A stretch of DNA of 13,315 bases from Neocallimastix lanati (nom. inval.). Its lineage: Eukaryota > Neocallimastigomycota > Neocallimastigomycetes > Neocallimastigales > Neocallimastigaceae. The notes below the pieces were generated by a model. The model was given only the letters and a program-made list of their open reading frames with translations, was not told the DNA's origin and did no database searches. The number at the start of each line of letters is the position of its first letter. Position 1 is the first letter of the stretch. The stretch lies in assembly GCA_016946835.1 (NCBI GenBank), contig JACVTC010000655.1, positions 1 to 13,315 on the forward strand, read 5' to 3'. Positions 1-7,805 of the stretch are shown piece by piece. A program made the position numbers and the translations under genes.

Positions 1-88
1 TATTTTTTTATTCATTCAAAAATTTTTAATAATATGAAAATAATTATATATTAAAATATTATATATAATAATAATATAATAATATATA

Positions 89-125
<37 letters not shown>

Positions 126-186
126 TAATAATAAAAATAATTTTAATAAAAAATTAATTTTAATATTTAATAAAAATTATTTTATT
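1..186. repeat. A/T-only low-complexity DNA with (AAT)n tract
   Basis: This stretch is almost pure A and T, with an (AAT)n run around 101-127 and many ATATAAT strings. No AC dinucleotide occurs on the plus strand from the left edge to about 290. A minus-strand gene entering here would therefore find no GT splice donor. I see no coding signal. Confidence 0.8.
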
Positions 187-372
187 TTAATTATTTATTT
201 TTTTAAAAAAAAAAAAAATAATTAATTTGTTCAATTTTTGAAATTCAATTGCAAATTCTGTTATATCGGGAAAATCTGATTTATTTTCAGTAACTTCTTC
301 ATTTAATATTATTAATTCTGATATTACTTCTACTACTGGTGTTAATATTTTTTTCTTTGTAACTGTATTCAT
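187..372 (-). CDS. Vinculin-like N-terminal segment, truncated (possible pseudogene or broken first exon)
   Basis: A 61-codon reading frame begins at ATG 370-372; an upstream in-frame ATG at 394-396 would add eight residues. The first 50 residues are less AT-rich than their surroundings and form two amphipathic helices. The pattern ILTPVVEVISELIIL, then NEE, then FPDITEFA, then QKLNKLI matches, from memory, helices 1-2 of the vinculin head: ILxPV...IS.L.I..EE....PD.T....Q...L. Vinculin links actin to membrane adhesion sites, and its family is known outside animals. After KLNKLI the frame runs into a poly-T tract translated as Phe and stops at 187-189. There is no GT donor between that point and the window edge, so the rest of the head cannot be joined canonically. 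It could be a gene fragment, an assembly-damaged first exon, or a chance match of a short unrelated protein. Confidence 0.45.
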   Translation of the reverse strand: MNTVTKKKILTPVVEVISELIILNEEVTENKSDFPDITEFAIEFQKLNKLIIFFFFKKINN

Positions 373-1360
373 TTTATTTATTAAATATTTATACATATAT
401 TTATAAATTTTTATAAATAGTTTATAATAATATTATAACATTTATATATATTATTTTTCCTTGTTGATTTATTTTATTATTTTTAATTAATTTTTTAGTT
501 TTTCTAATTTTCATATACAATAAATTTATTATGTGATTTGATTAAATTTACACTATCAAATATAATTTTTATTATTTACTGGTATACAAATATAAATGAC
601 ATAAACTTGTTATAATATATATAATATATAATAAATATTGATTGTTAAATTAATTTTAATACTTTTTTATGTTTATTTTATTTTTTTTTTCTATCTTTTA
701 TATTTGGTATATGTTGTATAATTTGGAATAAATAATAATGATTTCCTTTTCCTTCCCTTTTATTTTATTATTTTATTTATTTTAAAGCTTATTATATAAT
801 AATTTCAATTACTATTTTTTATAATTATTATTTTAGTTTTTAGACTTTATTTTTGAACCATTGAATTCAATTTAATAAACATAATTATCTATTTAAATAC
901 TTAATAGTAATTTGTTTTAGAAATTTATTTATTTTATTTTTGTAATAATAATATTTAGTTTAATTGGATTGTTAGATAATAAAATAACAATAACCTCATG
1001 AATTATTATTATTTATATAAATTAATAAAAAAAAAATATTTTTAATTATAAAAAAAATTTTAATATATATTTTAAATTTATACTATATATTTAAATTTTT
1101 TGTTATGTTTTTCTATTCAAATAATTTATTACAAATTATAATCTATTTATTTTCTATTTTATTATTATGAAAAATAATAATTTATTATATTTTTTCTTTG
1201 ATTATTAATATAATTTGATTATTATTATCAATATTTATTTTATTTTAAATTTATTTTTTTTTTTATAAAACTTAATATTCAGTGTTAATTTAGGATTGAA
1301 AATTTTAAAATTAAATAGATATATATTTTATCTTAAAAATATTTAAATTATTATGAACGT

Positions 1361-1436
1361 TTAAAAATATTTTAAATTTTTTATTACCTGATATTTGATT
1401 AAAAATATTTTAAATTTTTTATTACCTGATATTTGA
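1361..1436. repeat. Perfect 2 x 38-bp tandem duplication
   Basis: The 38-bp block at 1361-1398 is repeated without mismatch at 1399-1436, and the next four bases begin a third copy. The unit contains TTACCTGATATTTGA, which is less repetitive than its surroundings, so the identity is not a by-product of simple AT composition. It lies mid-intergenic with no coding role. Confidence 0.9.
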
Positions 1437-1585
1437 TTAAACTCTAATAAAATAATAATTACGTTCTTAAAAAGCAATTTATCATCGAAGAAAAATTATT
1501 ATTAATAAATAGTTTATTAATTATTAAATTAGTTTTTTATTAATTTTTTTTTTCATAGAAGATTCATATAATTCGAAATATTATA

Positions 1586-1617
<32 letters not shown>

Positions 1618-1655
1618 ATTTTTAATTTTATTGTACTATTATTATTATTATTATT
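1586..1655. repeat. (AAT)10 ... (ATT)6 inverted pair, potential hairpin
   Basis: Ten AAT units (1586-1615) are followed after 22 bp by six ATT units (1638-1655). The two arms can pair over 18-20 bp into a hairpin with a roughly 20-nt loop. Each arm is an ordinary microsatellite, so the pairing may be a coincidence of two nearby repeats. Confidence 0.75.
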
Positions 1656-2884
1656 AGATATTAATTAATCAACTAATTATTAGAATATTATATATTCTGA
1701 AATTGAATTATGAATAATGATTTATATTTAAAAAAAAGAGAGTATTTTCCATTATTATTTAACATTGGAAATATAAAAAAAAAAATTATTTTTCTCTTTT
1801 AAATTTAAATTTTAATTTTTTTAAAAATTAAAAGCATGATGGTAAAAGGTATTATTAACATTTGAAAGAAAAAATAATCTTTCTTATTATTTATATCGAA
1901 TATAAAACTTTTTATTTATCATATCATTCTTAATATTTTTATTTTATTTTGTTTTCTTTTTTAAAAAAAAAAAAAAAAGAGGAATGATTTAAAAAATAAA
2001 ATTTAATATAATATATATTAATGTAAGGTTACACAATTTAAAATGTCTAATTATATAATATTCAAACTAAAATAATTTTAAATATTAATTATTAAATATT
2101 TATTAATATAATGTTCCGTATATAACACCAAAAATTAAACTTCTTTTTACTTTAGATGTTATTAGTTATTTAGTTATTAAATATTATTAAATATCTAAAA
2201 AAAATTTTTTCATTTGTATTATGATTAATATATTTTAAAATTCTAAAATATTAACTGAAATTCATAAATTATCATTTTTTATTTTTTCATCATTATCTAA
2301 TTTTTTATATCATTTATTATTAATAATAATAATTCTTAAAGTTTGATTTTAAATATTTTATTTAAAGTCAAACTCAATAAACTAATGTATTTATTAATAC
2401 AAAAACAATACATTAAAATATGTTAATCTATATATTAATAATATATTAAATTTATTGAATAAAGTATTATTACTAATAAACCTTTTTATTTGATTTAATA
2501 ATTTATTCATAATATAATAATTTATTATTTTTTTTATTGACAAATATAAATTAATAATAAATTTTATTATTATTACTTTAATTTTCGGCAATAAAAAAAA
2601 AATACTTCTTTTATTCTTTTTTTATTTAATCTTGTTTTTTTTGAAAGTAAATTGGAATAAAGTATTTAAAGAAAGAATTTCCATTTAAAAAATACAAAAA
2701 AATAAAAAAATATTTAAAAAAGAAATTTTTTTTTCTTTGTTGAATCCTTTCATTAATTAAGGAAATTTCAATATAGAGTTTTATTATTATTTATTTATAG
2801 TATAAAAATTGTTTTATACTTAAAATATATTAATAAAAGTATTAATTATCAGCTAATAAAAAAATATACATACATTTATATATA

Positions 2885-3223
2885 AAATTAAAAAAAAAAA
2901 TAAAAAATAAAAATAAAAATAAAAAAGAATAAACAATTGCAAAAAATTTGATATTTTTCATAATTATTTATTATTTAATATACAATAATAGATATCAATT
3001 TTCTAATTAAAATTAACTAAATTCAATGCACTCGTTAAATACATAAATATAAATTCTTTCAATTCCTTTTAAATAATAACAAACAAATAAAATAAATAAC
3101 AAAAGAATAAATTAAATAGCAAATAAATAAATAACTAACAAATAAATTAAATAATTAGCAAAAAAATTAAATAATACCGAATCATTAAAAATTTTGAAAT
3201 AATTAACATATAATAATAATTTA
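2885..3223 (+). promoter_or_regulatory. A-rich upstream flank of the DHHC gene
   Basis: The 340 bp before the start codon are strongly A-biased on the sense strand. They include an AATAAAAAT-type stretch at 2888-2930 and imperfect AAATAAATAACAAA-like repeats at about 3070-3175. This is the expected place for a promoter and 5' leader. The sense-strand A-richness resembles leaders of other AT-rich eukaryotes, but no specific factor site is identifiable. Confidence 0.35.
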
Positions 3224-5010
3224 ATGACAATGTATTTAAGAAAAAGTTTTGGTCAGTATTTACCAATTTTATTTGTATATGGATTAGTTTTGGCTTCATT
3301 TATTGATTATATTTTTAATTATTGTTGTAAGTTAATAATTTTTATATATATAAATATATTATTATTATATGATATTTATGATATTTATTAACATGTATTC
3401 TATAAATATTAATTTATAAAAAAATACAATAATATATTTTAATTTTTTAAATAATTATTAATTAATATAAAAAAAGGGACCTTAATTTCAGAAGGTCATA
3501 TAGTACAAAGTATTATATATTTAATTATATATAATGTATTATTGGTAATTTTTGTATATAGTTTATAATATGGTCACATTTACAGATCCAGGATGTCCAA
3601 CAAAGGTATTAATTATATTCATTAAAGTCTTATAAAATAAAAAAAATTAAAAAAAAAAAAAAAAAATTGATGAATATCGTATTGTTATTAATTCTTATTG
3701 AAATATAAATATAAAATTCTTTTTTAATAAAATCAATACAAACAATAAATTTTATTTAATATTTGAAATTTTTAGGATGTAATAAATGTTTTATCAAGAG
3801 ATGAATTAGCTTCTTATTACACTACTCTTGAAGAAATACCAGAATTAAAAAAAATGAATGAATCTACATCTACCAACAGTTCTCAGCATTCCACTGGTGC
3901 TTTATTAAAGAACGAAGAAAAACTAAACAATAGTGGTAATAATAATGATAATAATTATAATATATTACTTTTAATTACTTTTATTTATGCTAATTTTAAT
4001 CATTTCTCTTCAGATTCTTTAATTATAAATAATAAATTCAATGAAAATAATAATAATTATTCAATAGATATTCAATCAACAGAAATCGCATCCTCCTCAA
4101 ATGCAAATGAACAAAATAGTACAGAAGCTTTAATTAATCCATTAAATAGCAGTTCCACAAGAAAAGAACAAACTGTTTCATTTTTAAACGAAAAACCAAA
4201 TTTAGAAAATACAGTTTTTAACCGTTCTGTCAATAAAAAAAGACCAGATTAGTATTGACATTGATAATGATAGAATAATTGAAAGAAATATCAAAAAATT
4301 CAATAAAAATAGTAATTCTAATGAATCTATTGAAGAGGAAATTCCTTCTAATAGTAATAGAAGAAATATTGAAAATGAAGAAGAAATGAATAGTATAGTA
4401 TGTAAAAAGTGCTTAGGATTTAAACCAGAAAGGTAAACTACGTAATATTTAAAAATTACAATAAAAAAAAAAAAAAATAAATAATAAAATATATATATAT
4501 ATTTATATTTATATATAATATGTAAATAGTGTAATTTTTAAAACTATTGATTAAAAAATTATTTGTATAATTTTTAATATTTTTAATCAATAGTTTAAAA
4601 ATTACACAAATATATAAATACGTAAAAGTATAATATTTATTAATAAAATAATATAATATTATAAAATATATTAATATTTTAAATTGAACAGAACTCATCA
4701 TTGCTCGGTTTGTAATAGGTATATATATTATATTTAAAAGAATATATAAATAAATATTGAATAAACAATTATTAATTGTATATATATTTTTATTATTATT
4801 TTATTAAATTAATTATTATTTTAGATGTGTCTTAAAAATGGATCAGTATGAAAATAATAATATTTAATTTTAATTTTTATAAAAAAAATATTAAAACAAA
4901 TAAATTAATTAATATTACTTTATATTAATATTAAATTTTTATTATAACTGATTATCTATCTATCAATATATTATTTCAAAACAAAATTAATAACTAGTCA
5001 TTGTCCATGG

Positions 5011-5045
<35 letters not shown>

Positions 5046-6156
5046 TATGTAATTATTATTATTATTATTTTATATTAATTATATATATATAAATCTGTTT
5101 TAAACATTCATTATAATAAAAATAATTAAATTTAGGTTAAGTAATTGTGTTGGTTTCTATAATTATAAATATTTCATTCTTTTCCTTTTCTATGGTTCAT
5201 TTTTTATTTTATTCCAATTCCTAACAGTTTTTATTTCATTTGTTATAGATTTCCCATTTTCAGATAGAGTAAATTATATATGATAAATTTAAAATATATA
5301 TATATACTGTTTCATTTTATAAATGATATTTGAGAAAATTTATAGATTATTCATATTTATAAAAATCTTTAATAACTAATTTTATTTTTATTTTTTTTTT
5401 ATACTTTTATTTATGTTTTTGTTTTGTTTTATTTATTTTAATAAAATCTATTTAAAGTTATTTGATGATTTTATATTTTTCCCAGATCACAAGAAACTCT
5501 GGATTATTCATATCTTTTTATCATTTGTATTAGGAGTATCAGTTTTAATTTTCTGTGTTACTCACATTTATCAAAATCTATTGGGAAATGCTACTACTTT
5601 AGAATTATTTGATAAACAAAGAAGAATTCGTAGATATCGTTTTAATATTATAAGAGATAATGGTAAAAGAGAAATTGATAAAATGAAAGATGAAGTTAAT
5701 GAGTTAGAAGAATTGATCAATAATTCACCTTCTGATCCAAATATTGAAGAAAAAAGAAAAGAATTAAAAAAAAAAAAGGATAAGTTAAATGCAAAAATTA
5801 AGGAATATGATAGTCCAAGAAATCGTTCACCATTCTTTGTATCAGATAGTCCAAAAAAATATACCAAAGAGTATTTTACATAACCCATATGATATTGGAA
5901 AATTAGATAATTTCTATCAAGTGTTTGGTAAAGACCCTAAACGTTGGTTTATACCAGTACCTTCCTCGTAAGTATTAATAAATATATATATATTCTTATT
6001 AAATTATTTCATAGTTTAATTATAATTTTATTAACTATTAAGTAATATAAAATTGAAAGTTTTAAATTTCCTTATATTAATTTATACAAATTATATTATT
6101 ATTTGTTTTATAGTATCGGTGATGGATATCATTATCCTAAACATGAATTTCAATGA
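3224..6156 (+). CDS. DHHC-type palmitoyltransferase (protein S-acyltransferase), nine exons, frame disrupted
   Basis: This is a polytopic membrane enzyme that transfers palmitate from an autoacylated DHHC cysteine to target-protein cysteines. Proposed exons: 3224-3326, 3495-3605, 3776-4432, 4692-4718, 4825-4845, 4998-5009, 5136-5268, 5458-5967, 6114-6156; about 510-537 residues. TM1 lies in exon 1 and TM2 in exon 2, followed by the family motif TDPGCP. An Asn/Ser-rich loop fills exon 3. The cysteine-rich domain fits C-x2-C-x9-HC-x2-C-x2-C-x4-DHHC-x5-C-x4-N, ending DHHCPWLSNCVGFYNYKYF. TM3 is in exon 7 and TM4 in exon 8, then the TTxE motif as TTLE, a Lys/Glu coiled coil, and the PaCCT-like NPYDIGKLDNFYQVFG. 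It ends IGDGYHYP...Q with TGA. ATG 3230 is a second possible start. Frame breaks occur near 3549-3553, 4235-4241 and 5855-5861; each is restored by removing one base, and all conserved motifs survive. Family assignment is secure; the exact orthologue is not. Confidence 0.9.
3327..3494 (+). other. Intron 1 of DHHC gene with tandem NAGNAG acceptor
   Basis: The donor is GTAAGT (3327). The 3' end reads TTTCAGAAG, giving two adjacent acceptors. The split codon carries a T from exon 1. Use of CAG yields TAA at once, whereas use of AAG gives TGT and an open frame into TM2. The AAG acceptor is therefore chosen, although CAG would normally be the stronger site. Confidence 0.6.
3936..4013 (+). other. 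Probable 78-nt in-frame optional intron inside DHHC exon 3
   Basis: The segment begins GTAATA and ends TTTCTCTTCAG, with a TGCTAAT branch-point-like string about 20 nt upstream of the end. It is exactly 26 codons long and has no in-frame stop, so either splicing or retention keeps the frame. Retained, it would insert a hydrophobic run (YNILLLITFIYANF) into an otherwise polar Asn/Ser loop, which is out of character for a cytosolic linker. Spliced, it leaves NNS-D-SLIINN. I favour splicing. Confidence 0.65.
4529..4607. repeat. Long inverted repeat in the DHHC intron 3
   Basis: The left arm at 4529-4557 (begins GTGTAATTTTTAAAACTATT) pairs with the right arm at 4580-4607 (ends AAAAATTACAC). The stem is 28 bp with one bulged A and a 22-nt loop. 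It sits in the middle of the 259-nt intron directly before the catalytic microexons. It could be a small inverted-repeat element or an RNA structure that shortens the splice-site distance. Confidence 0.85.
4692..5009 (+). other. Three catalytic microexons (27, 21, 12 nt) of the DHHC core
   Basis: Exon 4 (4692-4718) supplies THHCSVCN, exon 5 (4825-4845) CVLKMD, and exon 6 (4998-5009) the HCP of the DHHC active site. They are flanked by GT...AG introns of 106, 152 and 126 nt. All four junctions around them are phase 2 and all three lengths are multiples of three, so any can be skipped without a frameshift. The zinc-ligand and active-site spacing is reproduced exactly only by this set of joins, which gives strong support. 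Confidence 0.9.
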
Positions 6157-6621
6157 TGAATATAATAAATATATTTACTTATAATATTTGTAATAACTTC
6201 CAAGAATAAATATAAATATATTTAAGGAGGAAAATAATAATAACATTAAAAAAATATCATTAATATTAATAATTATTATTAAGTAAATAAATTAATATAT
6301 TAAATAAATAAATATAAAATTATGAAATATTATATATTAAACTCAATTAAAAAATAACAGTGTATTTGTTTTTAAATATAATATTTATATATATACCATA
6401 CTACTATATATATTTTTTATATTCATCCCTTTAAATTTTGTAACAGTTTAACAATTAGCAAATAATCATAATAATAATAATAAAATATATTTATTTAAAC
6501 AAAATAAACAAAATATTTAAAATATATATATATATATATATATATAGCAATAAAGTTTATCATAAATAATTAATGAAATATCTAAATAAATAAATAAAAT
6601 AAATAAATAAATAATAATGAT

Positions 6622-6637
6622 AAAAAAAAAAAAAAAA

Positions 6638-6668
<31 letters not shown>
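6622..6668 (+). repeat. Poly-A block (A16-C-A30)
   Basis: Sixteen A, one C and thirty A lie about 470 bp downstream of the DHHC stop codon on its sense strand. The block may mark a termination-rich 3' flank or be a replication-slippage tract. Its length in the assembly is likely to be inexact. Confidence 0.85.
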
Positions 6669-6670
<2 letters not shown>

Positions 6671-6927
6671 TATATAATTTATGAATATTAATAAAGATTT
6701 AAAATAATGGAAGAATTTACAAATTTGAAATTTACTAATTTTCAGAAAAAAAAATAAATATAAATATAATAAATGAGTTATTAATAGTAATAAATTAACA
6801 TTTATTTTACATAATATTGTTTTTTATTTTTTAAATATAATATTTTATATTTATAATTTATTTTATTTGTTATATCATTTATATTAATCATAGCAAATAT
6901 AAATAATATTTAAAAAGTATTAAAGTA

Positions 6928-7209
6928 TTTTTTTTTTTTTTTTTTTTTTAGTTTGTTAATAATAATTTGACATTATTATTTAATATTATTTTTATTTTTA
7001 TTTTTTATTTTTATTTTTATCTTTATTTTTTTTTTTTTTTTTTTTTTTCTATTATATTTGTATTTCTATTATTTTGTATTAAAAAAAAAAAATTATATAT
7101 ATATTAGATAATTATTATATATATAAATAATAATAATATTAAAAAAAATGAAATAAAATAAGATATATATTTTTTATTTATAATTATTTTTTTTTTTTTT
7201 TTTTTTTTT
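6928..7209 (-). repeat. Three long poly-T runs (A-runs on the minus strand)
   Basis: T22 at 6928-6949, T23 at 7026-7048 and T23 at 7187-7209 lie within 390 bp downstream of the minus-strand LIM-RapGAP stop. A shorter T13 follows at 7271-7283. Read on that gene's sense strand they are poly-A blocks, mirroring the poly-A block after the DHHC gene. Confidence 0.85.
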
Positions 7210-7313
7210 AATTATTAAAAATATTATTATTGTTATTTATTATTTATTTACTATTACTATTTTATTATTATTTTTTTTTTTTTAATTTTTTAATTTATTT
7301 ATTTATTATTTGA

Positions 7314-7562
7314 TTATTGATGTGGTCCATGAGGTTTTCCCTTTCCCATATTACTTATCGATGATATTAATGAACCCAAGGATTTTTTCTTTTCTATTTT
7401 TTTTTAAAATATATATATGTGTTATTAATAAATTAATATTGAATTTAAATAAAAAATGAGATAATTAAATATATTTATACTATTTATTATTATTTATTAT
7501 TATTATATTTATTTTATTATTACCATTATCTGAGGATACGGAAGTTTGAGATCTAGTTATTA
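7314..7562 (-). other. Two C-terminal exons of LIM-RapGAP beyond the apparent stop
   Basis: The large GAP exon appears to stop at 7980-7982, but a donor inside it (T|GTAAAT, exon end 8003) allows continuation. Exon 7524-7562 reads [12 protein letters not shown] and exon 7314-7393 reads [18 protein letters not shown]..., ending at TAA 7314-7316. Phase matches at both joins: T+TA, then G+AA. Base composition is far less AT-rich than the flanks. This is a basic, Ser-rich tail that could be phosphorylated or bind membranes; its function is unknown. Confidence 0.75.
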
Positions 7563-7703
7563 CTAATATAATGTATAATAAATTTATATAATATATATAT
7601 TAATTAAGTTTAGTCTTTAAATTAAATGTATTTATTATTTTAAATATTTTCTTTTATTTTTAAATGTTTATTTATTTATTTTGATGTTAATTCTTTATTA
7701 TTA

Positions 7704-7750
<47 letters not shown>

Positions 7751-7763
7751 GTTGTTGTTGTTA

Positions 7764-7805
<42 letters not shown>

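Larger units (their letters stand above)
373..3223. other. Divergent intergenic region, no gene recognised
   Basis: This is about 2.8 kb between the minus-strand vinculin-like frame and the plus-strand DHHC gene, so both 5' flanks probably lie here. It consists of A/T-rich DNA with homopolymer runs such as the T/A block near 1958-1978. I found no frame with codon structure, no tRNA-like T-arm (no GTTCGA) and no rRNA. Features that stand out are the 38-bp tandem duplication at 1361-1436, the (AAT)n/(ATT)n inverted pair at 1586-1655 and the A-rich stretch before the DHHC gene. No individual promoter element can be named with confidence in DNA this AT-rich. Confidence 0.7.
6157..7313. other. Convergent 3'-3' intergenic region, no gene seen
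   Basis: This is the shared 3' flank of the plus-strand DHHC gene and the minus-strand LIM-RapGAP gene. AATAAA-like strings follow both stop codons, for example near 6203 on the plus strand, but in this composition they are not diagnostic. It contains an (AT)n tract near 6524-6546, a plus-strand poly-A block and several poly-T blocks. A 16-codon frame near 6706-6756 has no support as a gene. Confidence 0.75.

Noticed and set aside
2394-2591. Minus-strand 65-codon frame rich in Ile, Asn, Lys
   Set aside because: Composition equals translated AT-rich intergenic DNA, with no conserved motif and no codon bias.
3545-3561. A 17-nt GT...AG segment that might be an intron explaining the TM2 frame break
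   Set aside because: It is too short for splicing, and its removal does not bring TDPG into frame.
4456-4701. Minus-strand 81-codon frame opposite the DHHC gene
   Set aside because: It lies over an intron and the inverted repeat, and is low complexity on the antisense strand of a well-supported gene.
5469-5485. Strong TTTTTCCCAG acceptor before DHKKLW
   Set aside because: Phase is wrong for the only donor of exon 7; the AAAG acceptor at 5457 joins in phase and keeps the open frame.
5571-5888. Minus-strand 105-codon frame
   Set aside because: Antisense shadow of DHHC exon 8, which carries the TTxE motif and coiled coil in the other direction.
6706-6756. 16-codon plus-strand frame in the 3' intergenic region
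   Set aside because: Too short, unsupported, and followed by poly-A; it also looks like a chance TACTAAT...CAG string.
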